From: Ampullimonas aquatilis
Lineage (GTDB): Bacteria > Pseudomonadota > Gammaproteobacteria > Burkholderiales > Burkholderiaceae_D
Assembly (NCBI RefSeq): GCF_049675895.1
Contig: NZ_CP183834.1
Coordinates: forward strand, 1,612,001 to 1,676,000
DNA length: 64,000 bases
Direction of reading: 5' to 3'
A model generated the notes under the pieces. The model saw nothing but the letters and a program-made list of their open reading frames with translations. It did no database searches and was not told the origin of the DNA. The position numbers and the translations under genes were made by a program. Numbering within the stretch: position 1 is the first letter of the stretch; each line of letters starts with the position of its first letter. Positions 1-8,640 of the stretch are shown here, in pieces.

Positions 1-134
1 GACGCCAAGCACGCAAAGGAAAAAAAGCGCTGCCCATTTTCGGTATTGCCACAACCAAACGATGTGTCATCTGACTGCTTAATTGGTTTTGCTGGGCGAA
101 CCTGGCGTCCTGGCGGTTCATATGGTTTTCTGCC

Positions 135-788
135 TTACATGATCTGTTTCACATCCGACAATGCCATCGACGTGTTCTTGTCCAGATACAAAGTCGTGCC
201 ACTGTCAGAGCGTGATACCCCATTGATGCGTTGCAGGCTCAAGGTATCCACTGCCGTACCTTTGCCGTTTTGCACCGAGGTCACCGTAAAGTTATAGGTT
301 TGATCGGCCACGCCCTTGGCGTCCCAGTCAAAGGTATGCACACCGGCCTTTTGCGGGCCCAAATCAAAACTGCCCACCAGCTTGCCGGCCGTATCACGGA
401 CCGACACGCTGACCTGGTCGGCAGAATCAGTCAGCTCATAGCCTGCCGAGGCTTTTTCACCGCTGACCGTGATGGATTTACCGGCGGCCAATACGTTATG
501 ACCAACCAGGCTGGCCGCCTGCAAAGACTGGCCATCGGCATAGGAGGCCGACATCGCCTCAATGCTGGTTTTTAAATCGGAGATGCCTTGTACGGTTTGA
601 ATCTGTGCCATTTGCGACGTCACCTGGGCGTTATCCATGGGGTTCAATGGGTCCTGGTTTTGCATCTGTGCGACCAGCAGTTTTAAAAAACGGTCCGAAC
701 TGCCCACATCATTTTTACTGCTCACCGCGCTGCTATTACTGGTAGCGCTGGTCGACGTGGTATTCGTTACTGAGTTAGTGGTTGCCAT
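135..788 (-). CDS. flgD: Flagellar hook capping protein FlgD
   Basis: FlgD forms the scaffold cap on which hook subunits (FlgE) polymerise. The protein has 217 residues, a usual length. The N-terminal FlgD signature is clear: a Ser/Asn-rich start followed by DRFLKLLVAQMQNQDPLNPMD, then the TSQMAQIQTVQGI helix; the C-terminal half resembles the FlgD Ig/tudor-like domains. It is the third gene of a leftward flgB-flgC-flgD run, 11 bp after flgC. flgE would be expected beyond the left window edge; the 134 bases left of the stop contain no start that I can assign to it. Family assignment is very secure. Confidence 0.96.
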   Translation of the reverse strand: MATTNSVTNTTSTSATSNSSAVSSKNDVGSSDRFLKLLVAQMQNQDPLNPMDNAQVTSQMAQIQTVQGISDLKTSIEAMSASYADGQSLQAASLVGHNVLAAGKSITVSGEKASAGYELTDSADQVSVSVRDTAGKLVGSFDLGPQKAGVHTFDWDAKGVADQTYNFTVTSVQNGKGTAVDTLSLQRINGVSRSDSGTTLYLDKNTSMALSDVKQIM

Positions 789-799
789 GAAAGTATTCC

Positions 800-1225
800 T
801 TATTGTCCGAGGGAGAGGGTTTTCTGCATCAGCGTCTTGGCGGTATTCATCACCTCGATGTTGCTCTGATAGGAACGTGATGCTGAAATCATGTTGACCA
901 TTTCTTCCACCGGATTGATGTTGGGCATGGTGATATAGCCATCCTGATCCGCCATAGGATGTTTGGGGTCGTACAGCTTGCGGCCTGGCGTGGTGTCGGT
1001 CACCACCTGCTTCACGCCCACCGTGGCTGGTGCACTATTGGCCGACTGGCCTGCCGCCTGTTTGCCCGCCATGGCCTGAAACACCACATGACGTGCCTGG
1101 TAAGTCTGACCATCCGGCCCGGCCACGCTTTCAGCGTTGGCCATATTGCTGGCCACCACGTTCAAGCGCATGCTTTGGGCCGAAACGCCCGTGCTGGCAA
1201 TTTCAAAAGCTTTAAAGAGTGACAT
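800..1225 (-). CDS. flgC: Flagellar proximal rod protein FlgC
   Basis: FlgC is a proximal rod component of the flagellar basal body, exported by the flagellar type III apparatus. The 141-residue protein opens with the rod/hook family signature (MSLFKAFEIASTGVSAQ, then NVVASNMANAES) and ends with the conserved coiled-coil-forming helix (NPVEEMVNMISASRSYQSNIEV). Length is typical. It lies between flgB (47 bp upstream) and flgD (11 bp downstream) on the same strand and is presumably co-transcribed with them. Confidence 0.96.
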   Translation of the reverse strand: MSLFKAFEIASTGVSAQSMRLNVVASNMANAESVAGPDGQTYQARHVVFQAMAGKQAAGQSANSAPATVGVKQVVTDTTPGRKLYDPKHPMADQDGYITMPNINPVEEMVNMISASRSYQSNIEVMNTAKTLMQKTLSLGQ

Positions 1226-1272
1226 GAGAAGGCTCCCTGGTTTTGCTCAGTAACTGTTTATTAACTGATTCA

Positions 1273-1710
1273 TCAGCTGGTCTGCATGGCGCTTTGCAGC
1301 GTCTTGATCTGACCAGTCAAGGCTCGCAGTGCCGCTTCATAGCGCACTGCGTTGTCGGCGATATTGCTGCGTTCAGCATCCATATCCACCGTGTTGCCGT
1401 CTAATGAATCCTGACGCGCCTGGCGAAACTGCATGGAAGCCGATGATAAAAACACACTCTGGTTGCCACCCAAATGGCCGGCCGTGGTGGCGGTCATGGG
1501 CAGGGCGCCGCTGGTACTGGCAGCCTGACTGCTATTGGCATCCATGGTGTGGGTGGCATTTTTGAGTGCTTTGGCAAAGTCAAAATCGACTGCCTTGTAA
1601 TTAGGGGTGTCGGCGTTGACGATATTGGCGGCCAGTGTTTCCTGGCGCTTGGAGCGCAGCATGAGCGCTTCGGACTGAAACTTCAGTGCGTCCTGAATAT
1701 TGCCGAGCAT
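1273..1710 (-). CDS. flgB: Flagellar proximal rod protein FlgB
   Basis: FlgB is a proximal rod protein of the basal body. The 145-residue product has the family N-terminus (LRSKRQETLAANIVNADTPNYKA) and the terminal helix (AVRYEAALRALTGQIKTLQ). It is the first gene of the leftward flgBCD run and diverges from flgA, so the roughly 225-bp gap on its upstream side must hold the promoters of both. I could not recognise a convincing sigma-54 or FlhDC-type element there by eye. Confidence 0.95.
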   Translation of the reverse strand: MLGNIQDALKFQSEALMLRSKRQETLAANIVNADTPNYKAVDFDFAKALKNATHTMDANSSQAASTSGALPMTATTAGHLGGNQSVFLSSASMQFRQARQDSLDGNTVDMDAERSNIADNAVRYEAALRALTGQIKTLQSAMQTS

Positions 1711-1936
1711 ATGACCCCCAATAAAAATCTGTTTCAGTTTTTCCGGATCGTGCCGTTAATCAAGTCATGAAGACCAACAAGACGGATGGCATCAATACGG
1801 GGCTTTTTTCTTCCTTGCATTATGCAAATTCGTTAAACAAGTCATCGAAGGAATAGCAGGGGGGAAATGCCCCTTTTTTTCCAAATGAATGGCAATAAGA
1901 TCGGTAAAGTGTGGCTCACTAGTAATGGATGAGCCC

Positions 1937-2749
1937 ATGAATAACCGCAAAAAACACTGGAAATCGCAACATCAGGCGCTGCTGGCCGGGCTGTTTGCCC
2001 TGTTTGCAGCAATGGCTGCCAATGGACAAACCGGGGTGCAGCCAGTACCAGTCAATCAGCTGGCACTGGCTGCACCAGCAGCCAATACGGTCAATGCGGC
2101 CTTGAGTCCACAGGTGCTGGCGCGCTTTCAGCAGCAGTTGACGCAACAGGTCATGCGTGAGCTGGAACCGGCTTTGGCACCGGCGGTGAAGAATATTGAA
2201 ATCAATCTGGGTGAGATGGACAGCCGCTTGCGTCTGACACCCTGTAACAAGATTGAACCCGTGCTCGCCAGTGGTGCCCGCCTCTGGGGGCGTGCCACGG
2301 TGGGGCTGAAATGTCTGGATGCCGGTTGGACTCTGCTGGTGCCGGTACAGATCAAGATTACCGGTGATGCCTGGGTCAGCAATCGCAGTTTGAGCGCGGG
2401 TGAACTGATCAGCCCGCAGGATCTGACCATCAAGACCACCGAATGGACGCAATTCATGCCCGGGCAGTTGCTGTTGCCGGGTCAGGAGCAGCAGTTAAAT
2501 GGCAAGGTACTGGCTCGTCCAGTGGCCGCCGGACAATGGTTGCGCGACGATATGCTGCGCGCACCAATGGCCGTCAGCCTGGGTGATATGGTCAGAGTGG
2601 TGGTGGAGGGTGATGGTTTTGCGGTGACGATGGATGCGCGAGCAACCTCATCAGCCATGCTTGGCCAAACCGTGCGGGTGCAAACCGAAAATGGCAAACA
2701 ATTGTCCGGCGTTGCCCTTGCTGGCAAAGTGGTATCGATACATTTTTAG
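1937..2749 (+). CDS. flgA: Flagellar P-ring assembly chaperone FlgA
   Basis: FlgA is a periplasmic chaperone needed to assemble the P ring around the rod. From the ATG at 1937 the protein has a basic start (NNRKKHWK), a hydrophobic segment (LLAGLFALFAAMAANG) fitting a signal peptide, and a C-terminal SAF-type domain (WVSNRSLSAGELISPQDL and later LGDMVRVVVEGDGF) as in FlgA. An ATG at 1925 and one at 1889 are also in frame; 1937 is preferred because it follows a GGATGAG element and gives a normal signal peptide. It diverges from flgB. Confidence 0.92.
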   Translation: MNNRKKHWKSQHQALLAGLFALFAAMAANGQTGVQPVPVNQLALAAPAANTVNAALSPQVLARFQQQLTQQVMRELEPALAPAVKNIEINLGEMDSRLRLTPCNKIEPVLASGARLWGRATVGLKCLDAGWTLLVPVQIKITGDAWVSNRSLSAGELISPQDLTIKTTEWTQFMPGQLLLPGQEQQLNGKVLARPVAAGQWLRDDMLRAPMAVSLGDMVRVVVEGDGFAVTMDARATSSAMLGQTVRVQTENGKQLSGVALAGKVVSIHF

Positions 2750-2888
2750 CTTGTTGAAATGTGGTGTCGAAAATGCGGGAAGAAAAAAGTGTGAAAAATG
2801 TGGTGCACAGTACCAAGCCGTGTGATGAAAATCGTCAATTGTCAGCCATGGCACTGCCAACCATTACCGTTTTTTACAAATGTTTGCG

Positions 2889-2916
2889 CTAAAGTTTTCT
2901 GCGGATAGTTCGCTAT
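2889..2916 (+). promoter_or_regulatory. Candidate sigma-28 promoter of flgM
   Basis: The -35 side reads CTAAAGTTT, an excellent match to the FliA -35 consensus. The -10 side TTCGCTAT, 15 bases after TAAA, matches GCCGATAA at only four of eight positions. It lies about 130 bases upstream of flgM, a gene that is commonly FliA-dependent. This is a by-eye call. Confidence 0.4.
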
Positions 2917-3044
2917 TACCCATAAGCGGTGACAATAGAACGAACGGTTTGCATGGGTCACCAAAATTGGCAAGACAGAGTCAAATAGATAAATGAAGCA
3001 TTGGGGTCACACTGTTCAGTCACTGATTGAACCTGGAGAAAAGC

Positions 3045-3356
3045 ATGAAAATCAATCAATCCAATAACTCGCCGCTCGACAAGCTTGGCATCACATCGCC
3101 CCAGAGCAAGTCAGGCGCAATCAAGTCAAGCAAGACTGATGAAACCTCATCCAGTGAGCCAGTCAGTTTTTCGGGCCTGTCATCACAACTGCAGGCGCTC
3201 GAATCCAAACTGACTCAAACCGATGAGTTTGACGCTGGCAAAGTCGAGTCCATCAAACAAGCCATCCGTGATGGCAAGTTTCAGGTGAATTCCGAAGTGG
3301 TCGCTGACAAGCTGCTCGCCAGCGTGAATGAAATGGTGGGTAAAAAGTCTGCTTAA
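3045..3356 (+). CDS. flgM: Anti-sigma-28 factor FlgM
   Basis: FlgM binds and inhibits FliA (sigma-28) until the hook-basal body is complete and FlgM is exported. The 103-residue product starts MKINQSNN, is Ser/Thr/Lys-rich and disordered-looking in its first half, and ends with the FliA-binding helices (KVESIKQAIRDGKFQVNSEVVADKLLAS). The ATG at 3045 follows a GGAGAAAAGC element; an earlier in-frame start at 3027 would add six residues and is less likely. flgN follows 71 bp downstream. fliA itself is in this window at about 12.1-12.9 kb. Confidence 0.93.
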   Translation: MKINQSNNSPLDKLGITSPQSKSGAIKSSKTDETSSSEPVSFSGLSSQLQALESKLTQTDEFDAGKVESIKQAIRDGKFQVNSEVVADKLLASVNEMVGKKSA

Positions 3357-3427
3357 TTTTTAGCAAAGGCGCGTGATCGCGACATCGTGCCTTGCCAATC
3401 CCAACCAGATTAAATAGTTAACCAGGA

Positions 3428-3844
3428 ATGATGATGAAAGATCCTCTTGCAATAAAACTTGAGCAAATGGAAAAACTGCTGAGCGCTGAAGAAGCTGCGC
3501 TGGTGGCCCATGACAGTCAGCAAGTAGCGCAATTGGCGCAAGACAAAGCCGCGCTCGTACTGGAAATGGACGGCATGGTCGACAGCTGGCGTGCCAGCCT
3601 CAAGCATCCTGAACTGCCCGCCGATGTTGTGATGACCGAGCTGGTTGAACGTGTGGAAGCACAAAACCGTTTGAATGGCAGCCTGATTGAAGATTATCTG
3701 CACACCTTGCATGCCCGCCTGAACAGTCTGCACATGGCAGCCGCGGCAGCGTCCGGTGAAGGTCAAAGCGGCCAGGCATTGTATGACTCAGTTGGCGCGA
3801 CCCAGGTTAATACCACCGGTTCACGCGCCTACGCGCAAGCCTGA
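3428..3844 (+). CDS. flgN: Flagellar export chaperone FlgN
   Basis: FlgN chaperones the hook-filament junction proteins FlgK and FlgL before export. The 138-residue protein is almost entirely helical, with the family pattern of a long N-terminal helix (EQMEKLLSAEEAALVAHDSQQVAQLAQDKA begins the region) and a second heptad-rich helix before a Ser/Gly-rich tail. It follows flgM and is succeeded by a strong terminator. Its last ~145 bp of helix-coding DNA recurs, decayed, at 8641-8785. Confidence 0.87.
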   Translation: MMMKDPLAIKLEQMEKLLSAEEAALVAHDSQQVAQLAQDKAALVLEMDGMVDSWRASLKHPELPADVVMTELVERVEAQNRLNGSLIEDYLHTLHARLNSLHMAAAAASGEGQSGQALYDSVGATQVNTTGSRAYAQA

Positions 3845-3930
3845 TGGTAAGACCGATATTCAAGTTTTAAAGCATGATCAAATTTTAAAGTATTGGCATC
3901 ACACTGGTTTTTCGTAGTTCTCTCCGTAGA

Positions 3931-3968
3931 AAGTTTAAGGCCTTGGTTTCAGATCAAGGCCTTTTTTT
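3931..3968 (+). terminator. Intrinsic terminator after flgMN
   Basis: A perfect AAGGCCTTG / CAAGGCCTT stem with an 8-base loop is followed by a run of seven T residues. It ends the rightward flgM-flgN transcript. Confidence 0.85.
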
Positions 3969-4230
3969 ATGATGCTGTTCGGGGGGATCAGATGAAACCT
4001 TGTGATAAACAGGTGAAGAGGACACCAGTGATCAAGAGTGATGTTGATTGAAAACGCTTGAATTGTTTGATCAAAATACGCTGTTTTTCTCAAAAATATT
4101 GATACTCTCAGATATACCTTGTAAATATGGCTGTTTATGTAGGTATATATTGGGCCTGTTCCTTTACTCTGGTAGAGTATATTTTCCACATACGACTGGT
4201 CTGGGCATTTCGGGATGCTGCACCGTACCT

Positions 4231-5613
4231 TTACTGGATCGAGGGAAAGATCACCTGTACGCGCAACCCTGTCTGGGTTTGCTCATCGCTATTGGCAAGT
4301 CGCACTTTGGCACCCAGCCGGTCAGCAATGGTTTTCACAATCGATAAGCCCAGTCCCGAGCCTACCGTATCATTACCCAATACACGATAAAACGGATCAA
4401 AGACACGCTCGCGTTCTGTTTCGGCAATGCCAATACCGGTATCATCAACCTGCAAAATGATGCTGTCACTCTTGGCAATGACTGAAAGATCAATGCGCCC
4501 CCCTTCTGGGGTATAACAGATGGCATTATCAACAATATTTTTGACGAGAGTTTTTAAATCAATTTCATTGGCCAGTACGGTGATATCGGCATTGCCGAGT
4601 ACACCGATATCAATCGATTTTGCTTCGGCCAGTGGTATCAGGTCTTCCAGAACCAGCCGCAGGATGTGCTGCATCGATATCTTTTCGGTTGCCCCATATG
4701 GCTGTTCCTGTGCTCTGGCCATGACCAATAACTGCTGGAGCAGGCCACGCGCTCTTTCGATACCTTGACGCAAAGCGTTCAGACGTTCCCTGGCCTGAGT
4801 TGACATGGCTGCCGCATCCAGCCGTTCTGCCTGCAATGACAGGGCTGCCAGAGGAGAGCGCAATTCGTGCGCGGCATCGGCTAAAAATCGTCGTTGCACG
4901 GCCACCGAATTGGTCATTCTTGAGAGCAGTCGATTGATGGCAATAATGAAGGGATGAATTTCTGAAGGAAGATGCAGATTGCTGATTTCCCGCATATCCT
5001 GCTCCGATCGTTGATCCAGCTCTGATGCCATGGTTTTCAATGGCCGAAAAAGCTTGCCGATCAGGTTGCCTACCAGCAAGAGCAGGATCGGAATCAGGAT
5101 CAGAAACGGCATGAGGGTTCGTAATGCACTATCGCGTGCTATTTCATCTCGTACTTCGGTCTGCTGAGCAATGGCAATGCGAGTATGGCTGTCGAGTGAT
5201 TTCACAAAGAGCCGCCATGAACGCTCGTTCACTGATTGAGTTTGAATGCCCTCAGGCAAATTTTGTGGCAGCCCGCTCAGTTCGTGGCTGGACTTTTGAT
5301 TGGGCGCTTCCTGTTGTTCTTGATGTGCTGGTGGTGGATCGGGTTGTTGTAACACCTGAACAATGATGCGGGATTCCGGTTCCGAATCAGCAATCATCTC
5401 GGGAGCGGGCAGATTCGTCATCGGCAAGTGTTGATGCTGGATCAGCGCCGCCATCTGGCGCAGCTGATTGTCCTGAAATTCAATCGCTTCCTGAAAGGCT
5501 GAGACAAAGGAAAAGATGCATGCTGCCACAGCCATCACCAGAATGATCAGCGATAGCCATACCGACAGCCGGAACTGCAAGGATTGTGTCATGGTTCTTT
5601 TGAGACCATCCAT
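4231..5613 (-). CDS. Two-component sensor histidine kinase (QseC/PmrB/TctE type)
   Basis: This is an inner-membrane histidine kinase of 460 residues that would phosphorylate the adjacent response regulator. Two membrane segments (about 17-40 and 167-189) enclose a periplasmic sensor region of roughly 125 residues that is rich in Pro, Gln and Glu (about 90-125). A HAMP-like linker follows, then the phospho-acceptor His249 in AHELRSPLAAL, the N box (KNIVDNAICYTPEGG), the G1 box (VDDTGIGIA) and the G2 box (GSGLGLSIVK). The start overlaps the regulator's stop; a second start at 5592 gives a 4-base ATGA overlap, so translation is coupled either way. The signal sensed is not evident. Confidence 0.9.
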   Translation of the reverse strand: MDGLKRTMTQSLQFRLSVWLSLIILVMAVAACIFSFVSAFQEAIEFQDNQLRQMAALIQHQHLPMTNLPAPEMIADSEPESRIIVQVLQQPDPPPAHQEQQEAPNQKSSHELSGLPQNLPEGIQTQSVNERSWRLFVKSLDSHTRIAIAQQTEVRDEIARDSALRTLMPFLILIPILLLLVGNLIGKLFRPLKTMASELDQRSEQDMREISNLHLPSEIHPFIIAINRLLSRMTNSVAVQRRFLADAAHELRSPLAALSLQAERLDAAAMSTQARERLNALRQGIERARGLLQQLLVMARAQEQPYGATEKISMQHILRLVLEDLIPLAEAKSIDIGVLGNADITVLANEIDLKTLVKNIVDNAICYTPEGGRIDLSVIAKSDSIILQVDDTGIGIAETERERVFDPFYRVLGNDTVGSGLGLSIVKTIADRLGAKVRLANSDEQTQTGLRVQVIFPSIQ

Positions 5614-6254
5614 CCAACCCCCCTCACATTTTTTATGGCATCGGTTCCCAGTTTTTTGCGCAGGGCATGAATCAGGAATTCAATCGCATTACTTTCCACT
5701 TCTTCGCCCCAGCCATAAATCCGTTCTTCCAATTCAGTGCGCGATAAAATGGTACCCGGTCTTATCATCAAGGCTTGCAGCAAGGCAAATTCGCGGTTGG
5801 AGAGCTGCCAGGCTTCACCTTCCTTGACATTGGCTTTACGGGTTGCGGGATCAAGCGAGATCAAGCCATTGCCTAGCAATGGACTGGCCATACCGCCTTT
5901 GCGTCGCATGACAGCCCGCATGCGTGCCAACAGTTCGGCCATTTCAAATGGTTTGAGCACGTAGTCATCGGCTCCCGCATCCAGGCCGTCAATCCGGTCT
6001 TCCAGACCATCACGTGCAGTAATGATCAACAAGGGCACTGGATTATCCTTGCCACGAATGGATTTAAGTACTGTCAGGCCATCCTTGCCGGGTAAACCCA
6101 GATCAAGCAGAATGAGATCGTAGTGCTGGCATGCGAGGGTGTGCAGTGCCGTCTGGCCGTTTCTTACCCAGTCGGCCGCATACGATGTATCCTTCAATGC
6201 ACCGTGAATAACCTCGCCAATCATGGGATCATCTTCAATGAGCAACACTCGCAT
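5589..6254 (-). CDS. OmpR-family response regulator (QseB/PmrA-like)
   Basis: A DNA-binding response regulator of 221 residues. The receiver domain has the acidic pocket (E7, D8, D9), phosphorylation site Asp51 in LILLDLGLPGKDG, Thr79 and Lys101. The C-terminal winged-helix domain ends in the usual NVRGVGWMV. It precedes the kinase gene with a short overlap and follows the membrane protein gene at 6319-7077 by 64 bp. A perfect tandem 11-bp repeat at 8523-8544, spaced one helical turn apart, is the sort of site that such regulators bind and lies upstream of the whole gene run. Confidence 0.92.
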   Translation of the reverse strand: MRVLLIEDDPMIGEVIHGALKDTSYAADWVRNGQTALHTLACQHYDLILLDLGLPGKDGLTVLKSIRGKDNPVPLLIITARDGLEDRIDGLDAGADDYVLKPFEMAELLARMRAVMRRKGGMASPLLGNGLISLDPATRKANVKEGEAWQLSNREFALLQALMIRPGTILSRTELEERIYGWGEEVESNAIEFLIHALRKKLGTDAIKNVRGVGWMVSKEP

Positions 6255-6318
6255 TGCTTCTCCGGTCTATCGTGCCATGCCATACGCCAGGATTTGCCGT
6301 ATCCATGCAATCATTGCT

Positions 6319-7077
6319 TCAATGTGCCTTTTGTGCAGCGCTTTGCCTGAACAGCAGGAGACACGTGAGCATGAATGCAAACAATACTGCTGATGCAGAG
6401 TAACGGTTCAATGCCAGCCCACCTGAGCTGAGTGGTTTATCAAGAAAATCACCGACTACGGCACCCAATGGACGGGTCAGAATAAATGCGGCCCAAAAGA
6501 GCAGCGTTCGTGACAACGTTGTTTTGTAATATGCTGCCATAATCAATAACAATAGTGTACCGAATACGATTGCGCCACCTTCATAGCCCAGGCCTGCTGT
6601 ATCGGCAGTCCAGTCACCCAGTGCGGTACCGAGCGTCTGAGAAAACATGATGGTGATCCAGTAAAACATTTCGGCCCTGGGTGAGTTAACCGTATCAACA
6701 GATACAGTGCCCATGGCGCGATACCAGATCCATATTGATGCCATCAACAGGGCAAATAACAGGGATGAACCGCCAGCGTAACCGATTCCGAGAGATCGAT
6801 CGGCAAAATCGGCCAATGTTGTGCCGACCGTTGTGGTGGCAATAATTGTGGCCCAGTACAAAAATGGATGAAAGGCCTTTGCTCTGATTTGTGCCCCTAC
6901 GGCGACCAAAAAGAAGGCCGCAAAAATTGCGGTACCGAGTAGATAGCCCAGATCCATTGACATGGATACCGCATCACCTGCTGTTTCACCCAGCGTCGTG
7001 GCGGCAATTTTGATGATCCAGAAGAGCAGGGTAACCGCTGGCACTTTGCTTAAGACTTGGGAGGATGGTGAGTGCAT
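6319..7077 (-). CDS. Four-repeat integral membrane protein (COG4705-like), copy 2
   Basis: A 252-residue polytopic membrane protein built from four similar units. Each unit begins with an aromatic-Trp membrane helix and carries a T-x-x-G-x-x-x-x-D core followed by a G-Y-x-x-G-like turn: IIKIAATTLGETAGD, ATIIATTTVGTTLADF, ITIMFSQTLGTALGDW and AAFILTRPLGAVVGDF. The protein is clearly paralogous to the one at 7686-8468. I recognise the conserved uncharacterised membrane-anchored family but know of no proven function. Repeated buried Thr/Gly/Asp positions would suit transport of a cation or small molecule, which is inference only. It sits next to the two-component genes. Confidence 0.85.
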   Translation of the reverse strand: MHSPSSQVLSKVPAVTLLFWIIKIAATTLGETAGDAVSMSMDLGYLLGTAIFAAFFLVAVGAQIRAKAFHPFLYWATIIATTTVGTTLADFADRSLGIGYAGGSSLLFALLMASIWIWYRAMGTVSVDTVNSPRAEMFYWITIMFSQTLGTALGDWTADTAGLGYEGGAIVFGTLLLLIMAAYYKTTLSRTLLFWAAFILTRPLGAVVGDFLDKPLSSGGLALNRYSASAVLFAFMLTCLLLFRQSAAQKAH

Positions 7078-7291
7078 GGACTGATTGTTTTTCTATTCAG
7101 ATTGACTGATGGATTGCCATGCAATCAGGCCGTGGTTGATTGATGACGGTGATATGGCCCGATGCAGGCAAGTGATCGTCTTGCATTGCAGTGTGCGCAT
7201 GATTCTCGTTAACAGATTCATGCAAGCTGGCTGACAGAAATCAGTCTTTGCCGCTGAACTGGTCCATGACCTTGAGTAGTTCGGCTAGTGA

Positions 7292-7654
7292 TTACTGGCA
7301 GTTTGCAGCATTGGGTGTACTGGCACGCAATGCCGCCAGAGCATGATCAATGGCCTTGTCGACGACATGCCAGTCTGATGCAGCACGTGGCTTAAGCCCA
7401 GCTTCGGCTACATCCCATGACAGCTCCAGATCCTTGATCCGTTTTTTGGCACCAGCCAGATCACCTTTGTCGACGATGGCAGCGACATCGGCAGCAATGG
7501 TGCGAAAAGCCGACAGATCACCCAGTTTTGACGGTGTGGCAGCCTGGGCTGTGGAAATCAGATTCATGTTTGGTAATACCACTTGACCGGCACACAATGC
7601 CGCCATGGCAACGGTGATACCCATGAATGGACGAGAGAAGTGACGTACTGTCAT
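7292..7654 (-). CDS. Small exported helical protein linked to the four-repeat membrane proteins
   Basis: A 120-residue protein with an N-terminal hydrophobic segment (MGITVAMAALCAG) and a likely signal peptidase site at AQA-A near residue 38. The mature part of about 80 residues looks like a helical bundle, with GDLAGAKKRIKDLELSWD, the Trp-containing DWHVVDKAIDHAL and a terminal Asn-Cys-Gln. I do not recognise a named function. It lies 31 bp downstream of the first membrane protein gene and upstream of the second, so it probably acts in the periplasm together with them. Confidence 0.75.
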   Translation of the reverse strand: MTVRHFSRPFMGITVAMAALCAGQVVLPNMNLISTAQAATPSKLGDLSAFRTIAADVAAIVDKGDLAGAKKRIKDLELSWDVAEAGLKPRAASDWHVVDKAIDHALAALRASTPNAANCQ

Positions 7655-7685
7655 GACATTTTCCTTTAAGAGTAAGTTGGCTGCC

Positions 7686-8468
7686 TTAGGCGGCCTGTTG
7701 AAATTTTTCAGCTTGTTTGAGTTGTTTCTGGGCTATTGCGACCAGCGCAATGATGACTGTCAGGAAAAGGGCGCTGGTGCGCATGGCACCCAGACCCAGA
7801 CCACCGTAGGTTGGCATCTGTGACAGCAGGTCACCCAGTGCGGCACCGAGCGGTCTTGTCAGAATGTAGGCGATCCAGAATGTCAGGACCGCATTGGTAC
7901 CCGCACGATAGGCCACTATCGTGAACGCAATCAAAATCCCAAAGACCACAACGCCAAACTGAAATCCAAGTCCCAGGGCTTCGGTAGCGAGGTCACCCGC
8001 AGCAGTGCCAAGCGCAAAGGTGCACAAAATGGCTGCCCAATAAAACAGTTCTCGTCGACGGGTAAAAATAGTATGGATTGACAGCGTTTTTTCGCTGCGA
8101 TACCAGAAGGCAAAAATCATGGCCAGTCCAGCAGCAAACACGGCCGTACTCAGATACAGGCTGACACCCAGCCCATCGGTCAGTGCATCGGTGATTTGGG
8201 TGCCCACCACACTCACCAATACCACCGTCAGCCAGTAAACCGCCGGAACATAATGACGCAAGCGTAACTGTGTGAACAGTGCCAGCGTCAACGCGATAGT
8301 CATGGCGGTGCAGGTAATCAGGGTCCCCAGCCCAACATCAACGGCAAGATAGTCGGCGATGGTCTCACCGACCGTGGTTGACATGATTTTGATAATCCAA
8401 AAACTGAGTGTGGCTTGTGGCACCTTGTTGAGCCAGTGACTATCTGATTGCCTGGTTTGTGTTGTCAT
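7686..8468 (-). CDS. Four-repeat integral membrane protein (COG4705-like), copy 1
   Basis: A 260-residue membrane protein and the first gene of the leftward run. It has the same four-unit design as its neighbour at 6319-7077: IIKIMSTTVGETIADY, LTVVLVSVVGTQITD, AAILCTFALGTAAGDL and IAYILTRPLGAALGDLL. Both copies share the opening KVPQATLSFWIIKI / KVPAVTLLFWIIKI and the fourth-unit ILTRPLGA, so they arose by gene duplication but have diverged widely. Function is unknown. Expression is probably controlled from the tandem repeat about 55-75 bp upstream. Confidence 0.85.
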   Translation of the reverse strand: MTTQTRQSDSHWLNKVPQATLSFWIIKIMSTTVGETIADYLAVDVGLGTLITCTAMTIALTLALFTQLRLRHYVPAVYWLTVVLVSVVGTQITDALTDGLGVSLYLSTAVFAAGLAMIFAFWYRSEKTLSIHTIFTRRRELFYWAAILCTFALGTAAGDLATEALGLGFQFGVVVFGILIAFTIVAYRAGTNAVLTFWIAYILTRPLGAALGDLLSQMPTYGGLGLGAMRTSALFLTVIIALVAIAQKQLKQAEKFQQAA

Positions 8469-8522
8469 ATGGGTTTATCCAAAAAATAGGAAAGCGGGAT
8501 GGCGGTACGTAGTGTGTCAGCC

Positions 8523-8544
8523 CAGACTTAGGCCAGACTTAGGC
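8523..8544 (-). promoter_or_regulatory. Tandem 11-bp repeat, likely response-regulator operator
   Basis: The unit CAGACTTAGGC occurs twice without interruption or mismatch. CTTAGG therefore recurs with an 11-bp period, matching the direct-repeat geometry (CTTA-type half-sites one helical turn apart) used by PmrA/QseB-like regulators. It lies 55-76 bp upstream of the first gene of the operon that ends with such a regulator. Assignment of this regulator to the site is inference. Confidence 0.55.
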
Positions 8545-8640
8545 ATGGTCAAAACTATATTCAGACACTGCACATGAGTTCAATGGGGACCAAGAAATTG
8601 CCGGAGCGCGCAGCAGTTGGGAAATTTGAATGACGGCACC

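Noticed and set aside
1752..1759. GCCGTTAA as a second sigma-28 -10 near flgA
   Set aside because: No TAAA-like -35 lies 14-16 bases upstream, and it is 170 bases from flgA, which is normally not FliA-dependent.
4165..4179. TACTCT-GGT-AGAGTA hairpin downstream of the sensor kinase
   Set aside because: Short A/T-rich stem with no T run on either strand; not convincing as a terminator.
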